Assembly: GCF_000002985.6 (NCBI RefSeq)
Contig: NC_003283.11
Location: 7,006,001-7,070,000 of the forward strand
Direction: 5' to 3'
Length of the DNA: 64,000 nucleotides
From: Caenorhabditis elegans
Lineage: Eukaryota; Nematoda; Chromadorea; Rhabditida; Rhabditidae
Below are positions 22,408-33,800 of this stretch, piece after piece. A program made the translations under genes and the position numbers. A model generated the notes under the pieces. It was not told the origin of the DNA. It worked only from the letters and a program-made list of their open reading frames with translations, and did not search any database. Positions within the stretch are counted from its first letter, which is position 1; each line of letters starts with the position of its first letter.

Positions 22408-25400
22408 TTAAAAGAAATGTTTGGGATCCGTAGATGTTCCTTCTTCATCATCTTTCGGTGGTGATTTTGGTGGAGATTTCATTTCAAATCTTGCACGTAG
22501 ATCTTGAACCTGAAAATTGACGTTTACAAACTGATAGTTAAAAACAATTAAACCGACAATATTTGTTTTGTCCCCCTTTTTCTCGGGATCAAGTTCCCTC
22601 GTTCTTCTCTTCAATGAGCCATGCCTCGATGCAAATGGACTTGCTCTCTCTGGCCATAAATGATCATCCATTGATTCAGCTGCAGAGAGCGCTGTCCCGG
22701 AAGCGGATGGCGCCAATGACTCTTCGCTGCTTTTCGCAGTTTTCGTTGATATGTGTTCCGAGGAGTCGGAAGACTTTCGAAGAGTGATTGGAGCAGATGA
22801 AGATGGTCCCACATCATCAGATATTGGACGGGTATAAATGTGTTGAACACGTGCCAGAACACCGGTTTGTATGCCAATGTCTGACATACGCATTCGACGT
22901 TCTTCATCGAGTTCTTGAACATACACCTGAAAAAAGTGGGTTACGGAGATTTTATTTTAAAAAGGAAGAGAAGACGGTCCAGAAAATAGACAACTAAAAG
23001 CTTTTTTTTCTTGTAATTTGCTTCAATCCTCTTTGACTTCTCTCCTTTTTCTATTAAACTTGACAGTAGAAGCTTATTAGTTGAAAATGAAAGTTAATTT
23101 TTAAACATGCTCTGCAGAAAGATATGCCCATAGAAGAAGTGCTGCAATAGTGAAATAGAAGGTGCCGAGTGGTGCTGATTCACCTGAAGCCAGTCGTCTT
23201 CAATGCTTCCAGCACTTTGCTCGCACATTTCAGTGGTTGCTTGCACAGTTGAAGTGCTCATTTCAACCTTGGCTTCTATGTTCTTCTCAACCTTCTTTTT
23301 CTTTTTAAACTTGGACGTTTGGATTTTCATATCATATGATTCGGGGGAACATTGAACTGCTGATTCAGAAGCAAGACTATCTGATGATTGTTGGACACTT
23401 GAAGGTGTTTCCAGCAAGTTTTCTGATGAGATGCATTGACTTTTTCTAATCTTCTTTCTACGAGATGATCTACCGATAGCAGTTTGATCATGAGCTCTTT
23501 CTTTATCATCTTCACCTTCTTCTTGTTCCTGTCCTCTCTGTTCATCAAATTCTGGATCACCTGGCTCGCTTCCATCCTGTGTCTGAGTCTCTCCGTCCAT
23601 AACTTCTTCCCCATCTTCGCCTATCACCGGCGTATAATCAAAATCACTCCAAAGCGGTCCTGCATAATAATTACGTGAAGTTTCCTCCGGTTCAAAACAG
23701 TCCTCATCAACTTGTACTTCTTTCTCTTCAGAAGCTCCTGGCTCTGTCATTGTGAACATATTGGAGACATCTAATCTAATTGGAGAAAGATTAATGGACG
23801 AAACGTCCACTTCTATTTGACTTTCACTATCTATTTTGAGAACTGACAGCATTGAGTCGTCTTCTACCTAAACAAATTTTTTGGAAATAGGGAATCACAC
23901 GAATAAAGATTATTGGTAAATCAATTGAATTAGCATTCCAGAATACCTGACTCTTTTTGTTTTTCATTCGAACTCCTTCGGTTTGGCAAGATTTCACTTC
24001 AAGTTCAATGGAATGTTGTGTCTGAGTTTCAAATGAGATTGGCGTTGCCTGGACGTCCTTTTCTTCTATGGATAAAGCCTGAAATTTGAATAGTCAGGAA
24101 ACACGTTTGAAACATTTTTAAACAAACATATTGAGTTTCAGAATCGAAAACTTGAGCAGATTCCGATTGTGTGATTTGGTCGGTTGTTGGAACATCGCCA
24201 GCAAAAGAAACATCGTCAGTTTGAGTCTCTTGCAGTTCTGTGGATGGTTGTTCGGTTTGCGATTCTATTGTGAATATTTCTTTCTGAAACAACTGTTTTT
24301 AGTTTTATCAAAAATTATCAAGAAAAACTGGAATTGACAGGCCAACCCATAATTTGATAAGGTTTTTTTATTTCAGAATTTTTTTGTAAAAACTAATAAT
24401 AAACTTTCCAAAAATTGGTTGATTTCTCAGATTGAAATATCTCAACTAACATAAGAACAACTACCGGACCAAATTTTGTATGTGAATGTCTTATCAATTT
24501 TCGAAAAAATGTAATTTCGTGCACATCCACGAAAATCAGTTTGAAAATAATAGAATCCACCTCGTCTGTTTGCATCTCCGTGTCCCCTACACTGAGCACA
24601 TCGGTTTGAGATTCCGATGCATTTGTTATTGTCTGAAAGTATCAAAATTGTATATTTTTGATTGTTCCAACTTACCATATCAGTTTGCATTTCAATGTGG
24701 CCTACATCAACATTATCAGTTTGGGACTGCGAAACCGAAATATCCAGTTCTGTTTGAACTTCTACTTCTTCATGATTTAGCGCATCTGTTTGGCATTCGA
24801 CAAGTGAAAACTCTACAGCTCGAACTGCTTGAACTTCAACTTCCGAGCTTGTTATCAATTCTGTCTGACATATAAATGATTTTGTGGATGGTGGATCAGT
24901 TTGAGAATCAATTTCCGAAGATTTTGTTTGCTCAGTCTGTGACTCATCAGATACCAACAGTGGCTCGTCGGTTTGCATTGTTGCTACCACAACTGAAAAT
25001 AAATTGATTTTTAAAACATTGTAATTTTGAGAAGTTTCAAAACTCGCATTCTTGTTGCATTGTTTGTACTTCAGTTTCAGAAACTTGCATGGCTGTCTGA
25101 CTGGATCCTTCAGAAGTTTCAACGTCTCCAACAAAACTAACATTCTCTGTTGATGTGGCACATTCGAATGATATTACTTCAACGGTTTGACAATCCGAAT
25201 TTTTTAAGAACAGAGGCATTTCTTCATCAACGGCACTTTGTTCTTTTATGCCGTCGTGGGTATTTTGAGTTTGAAGATTTTCTTCAACAAATTTCGGTTT
25301 TTCATCAATATGGAACGATGTATGCATCGTCTGTACTCCAGTGTTGGTCATAAAGAACACTTCCTGTTTAGATTTCTTCTGTTTTTCATCTTCACCATCG

Positions 25401-28400
25401 TTTTTATGATCTTCCTCGTCACTTGAGGTGCTCGCCGACTCATATACCTTCTGCGGAATGTGGAATGTGCTGAAAAATAATGTTGTTTTTTCGTTGTTTT
25501 GCTGATTTTCCCAATAATATTAACACTTACCTGAATGTTGTCTGAGTGCTGCAGTTTTTAATAATTTCCAGCAACTTTGGAGTTGCATTATCTTGCTTGT
25601 CCAGCATGACCTTTGTTTCAGTCTGAATTCCGGCGTCTGTGGTATACAGTTCGAGTTCTTCAAGACTTTCTAACTCCTCATCTTCTGAATCCAGATGTAC
25701 TTTCTCAGCGGAAAGTGATTCGGACGCAGTGGTGAGCTCCGATGTTGGTGAAAATGATTCATGTCGTTGAACAGCTTTAGGTACTTCCTTAGGAATATCA
25801 ACAACTTTCCCGGATTCATCAACTCCGAGAGCAACTACAGAAAGATCTAAACTGATTTCAGCGACTTCCGGTTCTTTTCCAGTTTCACTATCCCAGTCAC
25901 TTTCAGAAACATTCGACACCTTACTCATTTCACTTTCTCTTCTTCTCAACTTTTGAACTGTTTCTCGAATCCCTTGTAACTGCTCATGATTTATACTGGA
26001 AAGTTTTGTCTGACATTTTCGGCTTCTTCCTTTCACATCGTATTGCGACCCACTTTCCACTGTAAATATCTCATATTGTGTAGAGCAATCCATAAGAAGG
26101 GGAGATGCTTGATTTCCGCTATTCTTCAAAAATCTCAGCTCATGCTCTCTTGTCTTCTTTGAACGAAGCTTCTTCTTTTTCTTTCTTCTCTTTTTCTCCT
26201 GTCCACTTTCAGTTTTTAGGTCATCATTTGTTTCTTGATCTTTACTTTCTTTTTCTTCACTTCTTTTCTCATCATCATTAACGCCAACTGGTTTCACATG
26301 AATAACTGTATCAGTCGAGTCCATTGATAACGATTTGCCAACTTTTATAGTCTTTGGTGTCAACTTGGATCGCTTGGAAGATGTTGGTGGGACAGGAGAA
26401 CTTCTTGCGTCGCTTGCAGCTGATTCATCATCCGTGAAGGGAGTTATTTCAATTGGTGGAGACTGTAATCCGAGCGACATCATTCCTGGATCTTCGACTT
26501 CAAATGGAAGAGGTGTTTCTTTGTATTTCGCAGAAGATTTAAGTTCACTTTCCTCATCGGATGATACATCCGAGTCATCCGAATCGTCTTCTGATTCACA
26601 TCCACTTTCTTCGTCCGAATGATCAGATAAGCCGGCTCCAATATAAATTGATGAGACTTCTGGTTGAATTCCAATACTTGTTAATCTGAAATCAATCATA
26701 CTTTACATTAATGCTTCCCGTACCAAACTTACAGAACGATTTCATATTGAGTGCCAATGTCCGCCATAACTTTCTCTGGCTCCTTGTTTTTTTCATCATC
26801 AAAATCAATGCTATAATCCGTCTGAATTCCTTCGTCAGAACTTTCCGTCTGTGTCTGTGATCCATAATCATGGAACTTTCCCATTGTGGTTCCAGCCTGT
26901 ACTTCTAGTGATACGCATGCCTGTGGTCTAGCTGTTTGAGTAACAGCTACAGTGACAGTTGGACGTGGTGTGGGTGATTGTAAAAAGTCGGTGGATTTTG
27001 ATAACGGGGTTTGAGAGAGCCTCTGTTGTTCATCAGCAAATTTTTCATCTGCCTGGAAATAAGTTCAGGTTGAATATAAGAACGTGTAATAATTTCTACT
27101 GAAATTTGGTCAAATTTTACTTCTTTTTCTATTAAAAAAATGTATTTTGTCGTCGATGACAGTTTAAAAAAACGGAAAATTGGTGTAATTTCAAATTGAG
27201 AAATTATGTTCTGGCTACTCGTTCAGTTGAGAACTCACAACTTCAATATAATCTCTAAAATCTTCTTTCGGAGCATTTGCAAAAGCTGGCATTCCGGTCT
27301 CCGGGTTGATATTTGTTAAAACCGGTGGTGGATCGATTCCCTTCTTTGAACAATCTTGTTTGAACTTATCCATAACTTTTGCTCCTTCGTTTTTACTAAT
27401 CAACGGCATCAAAAACTTTGCCCTTCCTTGAAAACCAGCCATCATAGCTGATGCAGCATTTGGGTCTCCGCTTTTCACAGCTTCCATGTACTCTGTCAAT
27501 AACTTCTGAAGTAGAGCCATATACATTTGAGCAAGTTTTTCTTGTAAGACGTCGATACAGACAGTGAGCATTGATAAACCGACAATCACAACTCCAAATG
27601 TTGCAATCATATATTCTGGATTAGCAGGTGTCACATCTCCAAGACCGATTGTTGTCAGAGAGATGAAACAAAAATAAAAACTGGTGAAAAATGTCCAGTC
27701 CTCAAAAAGACAAAACACAGCAGCCGAAAGAATAATCCAGGCAACAGTTGCAATTAGAGTCGAAAGAACTGGAGGATCCTGATGAATTTCTTCCTCTTCT
27801 TCGTCGTCTTCAGGTGTTGAATTTAACCGGTTTTCTTCCGAATTGCTAATCTGGAAAATTTTTCTTGAAATACATTTCTGAAGTTTGGAATTTTAAAAGA
27901 CAAACCGCTATACTACTTGGAGCTCCGTGTTTTGAAAGTTTCCACCTTTTCATTGTCTTGGCAAGTTTTGTGTAGCGAAGGCGCTTCTGGACTTCGTCCT
28001 GCCGAATAACTGTTATTCCCAAGCGAACACCTGAATAGTTTAATTGCACATGAGCATCGACAAGAAAACAAAAGGCTTACCAATATAAAGCGTCATATCA
28101 CTAACTCCATTCGTAATAAGTTTTATCCATTTTAACAAAAAATTGTTGAGCGAGGTGAGCATCACCAGCATGATCGGAATTCCGACAAAAGCATATACCA
28201 TTGTAGCTATCTGGCCAGCACGCGTCTTACATGCAATGTTTCCATATCCTAAAAAATGAGTATTTTGTAAATGGAATAAAAACATGAAATGCCAAACCTA
28301 TTGTTGTGAAAATAGTTCCTGCATAGAGGAAAGACATCCAAAAAGTCCATACAGTTTCAATGACAGGTTCTTCTAAGCCAATGTCCTCTTCGAACTTCAA

Positions 28401-29352
28401 AATGGCATGCTTCCATCGTTCCTCGCGATCTTCGCGGTTGTCGTAGAAAATTGCACGGAGACTGGAAAAGGTAATTACTTTAAATTTGACCTAACTTCAA
28501 CTTTCAATTTGACTCAAGCGTTATACATTGTATTATTTTTGTTACTTAATTTTTTATGAGTTCTCTACTGTCATTTTACTCACTTCAGCACCATCACTTC
28601 CCTCGCTATTTTTCTTTGATGAAATCCATCTTCTCTTGCTTCTAAATCAGTTGGAACCTGCAACAAAGAACACTCATCTCCCCATCTTCTACACATTTTT
28701 GCTCACTTCCAAGTACATGAATATATGAGCGCCAATAAATGAGTAAAGACCGATTATGATGAGTAGTTTGAAAGTGGATAACAACTTCTTGATTGGGGTG
28801 CATATGAACGAGCAGTAGTATTTTCTGGAAATAATCTTTTGAAGTTCAGAAATTCAAAAGTTTTGGTTAACCAACAGTTTTCGCTTTGAGCTAATGGCAC
28901 TTTCCTTTATGGAGGCTACGAGAGAGGTTGGACGTTCCTCTTCGAAATTGTGCATTAAATGGCATCTGAAAATTAAAAATATATAGGAATAAAAAATTCA
29001 AAAAACATTTATTACGTGGAAGAGTTGAAGCCTGCTTCCACATCATACTCCACATCGTCCGGAGGGTCGATTTCAATCGCCTGAATAATTTAGCACGTTG
29101 AAAAAAGACATCATATTTTGATCATTTATATTTAACTGTCGCTTTAAAAACTGTAATCAGAAATTTTAATGGTTGAATTTTCAGAATTTTCATATCATTC
29201 AACCTTTCCCATCAAAAATTTAAACTCAACTTAAAGTTTTGCAAATTGATGGAAGTTTAAAAACGATTTCTCAGACTCACCTGTTCTCTATTTTTCCTAA
29301 ATGCTACCGTATAGCTACTGGTATTACTGCTACTATTACGGTTAAGAAACAT
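22408..29352 (-). CDS. Two-pore-domain potassium channel (TWK) with very long QT-motif tail
   Basis: A large minus-strand gene of about 18 exons, estimated at 1500-1700 residues. The channel core is complete: first helix (LLIIIGLYSFIGAHIF), first pore TTIGYGN near 28235, second helix, third helix (LIATVAWIILSAAVFC), second pore TTIGLGD near 27650, fourth helix (GVVIVGLSMLTVCIDVL). It therefore conducts K+ as a dimer in the plasma membrane. After DYIEV at about 27236, splicing continues into roughly 1000 acidic, disordered residues. These hold about thirty IQTD, SQTD, CQTE, MQTD or TQTE motifs, with a dense run at 24440-25060. Basic KKRRKKKKK and RSSRRKKIRK patches interrupt it. The exon at 25527-26690 alone codes almost 390 residues. 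Start: ATG at 29352, the only one upstream that stays in frame. Most worm TWK channels are 400-700 residues. I cannot name the gene. Confidence 0.85.
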
Positions 29353-29527
29353 TGCCGAACGACTGCATCGAGAGCTTAACACCAAAAAAGAAACCTATGA
29401 ATTGATCGAAAGTGAAATAGAGTGTCTCTGCCCGGATATTGTTTGACTATCCATTTCATTTTTCTGCTAGCCATTCATTTCTTGATCAAACACACTCTAT
29501 CTAGATGATCCCTTTGATTTAAATGAG

Positions 29528-29552
29528 TTATTATTATTATTATTATTATTAT
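29528..29552. repeat. (TTA)n microsatellite
   Basis: About eight perfect TTA units. Confidence 0.9.
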
Positions 29553-30072
29553 AACTGTGAGGGGTGCCCCGTTCAAGCTCATGCTTATCACTCATCAATG
29601 CGTTGAGCACTACAAAAGTTCAAGTGGCAACAATTCGAGCTAGCAGCTTGACACTCTACGCAAGAAGTCAAAACACTTGAAATACTTGGGGAGCCTGATT
29701 GCCTTGTTGCGAAAACGAGAGAAAACCTATGAGATGCGTAGTACTGTTGACATGTTTGTTCTTTCTAAATTAGGGCTCCGCGCACTTTGACGTAATATTA
29801 GGTGATGCTAACAGTGCAGAGAGCAGATAAAAAAGTGTGAACGGAGAGTTTTCTTTTGCAGAGGATCAATAAAAAAGGGAGAGGAGAGCAAAGTTTAATT
29901 GGACTTGCAGCAACTTTTTATTAGTATGTTCTATTGAACTACGTGGTGTTAAATTTTTAATAGGAAATTTGAAAACTACAAAATTTTTTAAAGATTTTTT
30001 TAACATTTGCAGAGTATTGCCAACTTTTTTCAATTGGTTCACCAAAAAATTTAAAATTCAAAATAGCTACCT

Positions 30073-30089
30073 GGGGGGGGGGGGGGGGG
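30073..30089 (+). repeat. Poly-G tract (17 G)
   Basis: Seventeen consecutive G residues in otherwise AT-rich DNA. Such monoG tracts in C. elegans can form G-quadruplexes and are known to be deletion-prone in dog-1 mutants. Confidence 0.95.
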
Positions 30090-30479
30090 AAATTAGAAAA
30101 AAAAATCAACCGAATTCTGTGAAAAATGTTACATATTCTAATCGAGATTCAAAGTGTTTAAAATTTTTTCTTAATTTAGCTCTTATAGAGTAAGCATTTT
30201 TTGAAAAAAACGTGGTCAATTTATCGAAATCGAAATAATTTTGAAAAGCAACCAAAAATTTTAAAAGAGTTGAAAAGAGTTCATCAGTCATCAGTAAACA
30301 ATCATCAGTAATTTAAGTGAAGCCTAACGTTTTGAAAGTTTTTTTGGTTTTTATTTTCTTTGAGTGACTTTAAACAAAATACCTACTGCCGTTACTTCAT
30401 TAATAAACTATTTCAAAAACATACCAAGTTATCATTGGACATCAGCGTACAGTTTCCAGCTCAATCGAATAAAATGAAA

Positions 30480-30821
30480 TGAACTTCAAAACTAATGCTA
30501 GAAATCGACAGCTCCTTCCTGCTCGACAGCCTCTGAACAACACTGGACAACTCAGGCTGACGGTAATTGTGAGCACAGCATCCCCCCAGGAGCCACACCT
30601 AATCAACGACAAGTCAAGAAAAATTTCGACGAGATAGCGTGTCGGATGCGGAGACGCAGAAATGTCGCGGCCAGTTGCTGGTCATGTCGGAAGAGTACGG
30701 TGCGTCGGTGATTTCAAGTGATATTGTCAACATGGGGTTTATTGTGTGCAAGACGCAGGCGACAGATGTGGAATTGTCTCGAATAAAAAATGACGCGGAA
30801 GACAATGTGATGATTTCATAA
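30480..30821 (+). CDS. Putative small gene, structure unresolved
   Basis: A GC-richer island in AT-rich DNA. An acceptor-like TTTCCAG at about 30450 precedes ATG at 30480, which opens 54 codons (MNFKTNARNRQLLPARQPLN...) to a stop. A second frame then runs to a TAA at 30819-30821 with LLVMSEEYGASVISSDIVNM, the most protein-like stretch. No intron I can see joins the two in frame; the candidate at 30563-30589 is too short at 27 nt. An AATAAA follows near 30948. It may be a real short gene, a gene with an upstream exon I missed, or a pseudogene. Confidence 0.25.
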
Positions 30822-33800
30822 ATTGTATCGAAATCTTTGAAGATTTTCAAGTGTCATTTAAGTGGATTTTGTGTTTTCAATGTTGCACTTTTAAAATTTG
30901 GAGAAGGCTTTGACTCCGTGTAACTCTACAAAAAGTTAGTGTACTGAAATAAAAACTATTGAATTAGAAAGAAAAAATATTTCTGATCATTTTGTTGGTT
31001 GGACATTTGTTTTCCAGATGTGTATTTTTTGAGATACGAGTAGTATAGTGCTATACTACTGATACGCCAGTTTGAAAATACTCAGTTCAGAGAGTTTTGG
31101 AGGTTATTTCATTTTTAGATCGACAGCCCACATCAACTCCAGTGCAGCAGAAAACGAGTGATTGACTCCGACTCCGAATGAATTTCTTTTGCCAAATTTC
31201 ATTGTTATTGATTTTACGTTCTTTTCCACTTTTTTTCAAATTTTTAATTGTTGTTTTTTGTTGCTATTGTTGCTATTAATGTTGATGGATAATGAATGTT
31301 GCCCAGCCTTTGCGTGTCCTATCAAAATTAATATAAATTGAAACATGACAGCTACTACTAATTGTTGCCCGAAATGTTGTGTACAGATTGAAAGATTGTA
31401 AATATGTATACCCTTTGAATGAATGAACAAATTGAGTAGATGTACCTTTGATGTATTCTTGGAATACGGTCCTTGTACGTGCCTCTTGACTGATGAAGAA
31501 AACGAGTAGACAATGAGCAAAGGGTAGGCAATGAGAAAAGTAGGCAATGAGAAAAGGTAGTCAACGAGCAACAGGTAGGCAATGAGAACAGGAAGGCAAA
31601 GAGCAAGGGTAGTCAATGAGCAAGGGTAGGCAATGAAAACAGGTAGTCAATGATTTTGGAGTCAATGAGTATTTGCCCCAAAAAAACGAACCCTCTTATC
31701 ATTTTGAGCGCATCTCAATTAAAGACGTTTTCTTCTTAAAGGCTCATGGTCGGTTGAGCTGATCACACTTCAAGGTAAAATCTGTTTGCTTTTCAAATAA
31801 TTTTTTCATGAATACTAAACTAATACTTGTTTTGATCAAGTGTATGATCTTTCCTTTTTTGCAAAAATCTCTCAAATTGAACTTTGATGTCTATCCTCAG
31901 GCATGGTTAAAATCATTTAAAATGTGATCTTCGGTTTTCCAAATAGAAATATTTGTTGTTTATTGTATTTTCGTGACTACAATTCTCTTCCCATAAATTC
32001 TGACTTGAGTTTCAAATTCCAAAAATCTCTCAAATTGAATTTGAACGGTTATATATCTTTTCTTAGGAATTCGGAATCTGACTTTGGTCACCAAAACGTC
32101 GGAATACGTCGAATTAACAAGCAAACAAGAAAACAGCTAACAGATGTTGTTAGACGATAAATGCATTAAATTGCAGTCCCGTGATTGTATTTAACTGGCT
32201 TAAAAAGTCTAGATTTCTTGCGGAAACAGTTCAGAGCAAACGGTGGTTCAAATTCTTTAACGTGTTTGAATCTATTAATCATGAGCAGAAAATAGAAAAT
32301 ATTACAGTTGAAAAAAAAGAAAAACGAATTTATTGATATTTGAAATTTAAATTTGCAGCCAATTTTTTTTCATATTGAAAAAGTTGATCTCTTCCCATTA
32401 GTTCACCGTGTGAATAATTTTGTTTCCGTAAAGTTTCAAAATAGGCAAGTGATGTAAAAGTATTTGTTTATTTTTAGCACTTGATGTGCACCTAAAACAC
32501 TGATTCTTGAACCTTTTGATGAGGTGAGGTACCGAAAGTATTCCTATTTCCACGTTTTTTTTTTCAATTTCAATTTCATTGCATTCGCTCATTTTACTGC
32601 AAAAAAATAAAATCGGACGACAACCATCAAGAGCACGAAACGTGATTCTGCACGTAACGATGCCACTTGCTCTCCTATTTGAATTGCTCATTTCCATTCC
32701 CTTCCATGTTTCTTCGGTAATTTTTTTATGTATGTGATTTGTGTTTCCTGAAAAGTTTTCAAAAAAATTTTAAGGAATATATCATTTTTGAAGTCAGTAG
32801 CTATATGCTTCAAACTATTTAAAAAAAATTATCTGTTCCGGAAGTTGTGTTGGAAATAATTTTCGTATATCAATTTTGAATGTAGCCTGGTCGAACCAAA
32901 AAACACATGTTTTTTCAAGAGTGATTGACAGATCAACGAGGTGTTGTGAGTTTAGTATTTCAAAGTTTTCTGAGTTTTTTGAATTGTTTTCGCGGAAGAG
33001 ATGTTGTCGAATTAGGTGAAAATTAGCAAAATGAATTCAAAGCTGAAAGTTCGAAAGATGGGAGCATTTCGTTGATCGGTTGAGCTCGCGTGATAGTAAA
33101 AACAACAGTTTTCCCAGAATAGGGCGTCAATTTTGTTTTTGTTTTTATCTAGTTCCCTTTAAAGGTAGTGTAGCGAAATTTGAGACGTTGTTTTTGCAGA
33201 ACCAAAATGTACAAAAACTACCGAATTTTGCAATGAGGCGTTTGGAAATTTTTTCAAACCGCCTATTTTTGTAAACTGCTGTTATTTCCGGAGTTTGGTG
33301 TTTGACGGAGATTACGTACATATCATTTTTTTTTCTTATTCCAAGAAGTATTTCGGAAGTTCGATAATATAAAAATAAAATAAATGAATTCATTTGTCCT
33401 TTGACAGTAAACACGCATTTAGTAACTAGGAAATCGTAGGTGACCTCAAAAAACATGTATTTTTGTGCCCACTAAATAGGCTTATTCTAGTTCAAACGCT
33501 CACTATTAGCTATCTCCTTAGTCGTTCCAATTTATTATTTCGGATTTTTTATTTAAAATATGGAACTTGAAACATGTGTTTGAAATTTGTTCTCATATGC
33601 ATTAGTTGAAAGTGAAAATTCTGTGAAAATAGGCTCATAAATTGTTTAGAGCACGTTCTGAGTACTTGAACCTGTCCGAGTTCAGAGCTCAGCAATTAAT
33701 TATGTGTAGTTCCTCGGTCAATTTGTTCATCACTCTTGATACAATTGGCAAAATCCAGTGATGCGCGCTTTTCAATTGGTACATTAGATCAACTTTTTCC

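Larger units (their letters stand above)
29353..30479. other. Intergenic, upstream of the TWK channel
   Basis: Should contain the promoter of the minus-strand channel gene. It holds a TTA microsatellite (29528-29552) and the poly-G run at 30073. No gene seen. Confidence 0.4.

Noticed and set aside
31236-31616. 126-codon leucine-rich minus frame
   Set aside because: It is largely the translation of the degenerate tandem repeat, without splice or promoter support.
32398-32697. 99-codon minus-strand frame with ATG
   Set aside because: Fairly protein-like, but isolated in AT-rich DNA with no promoter, intron or similarity that I can see.
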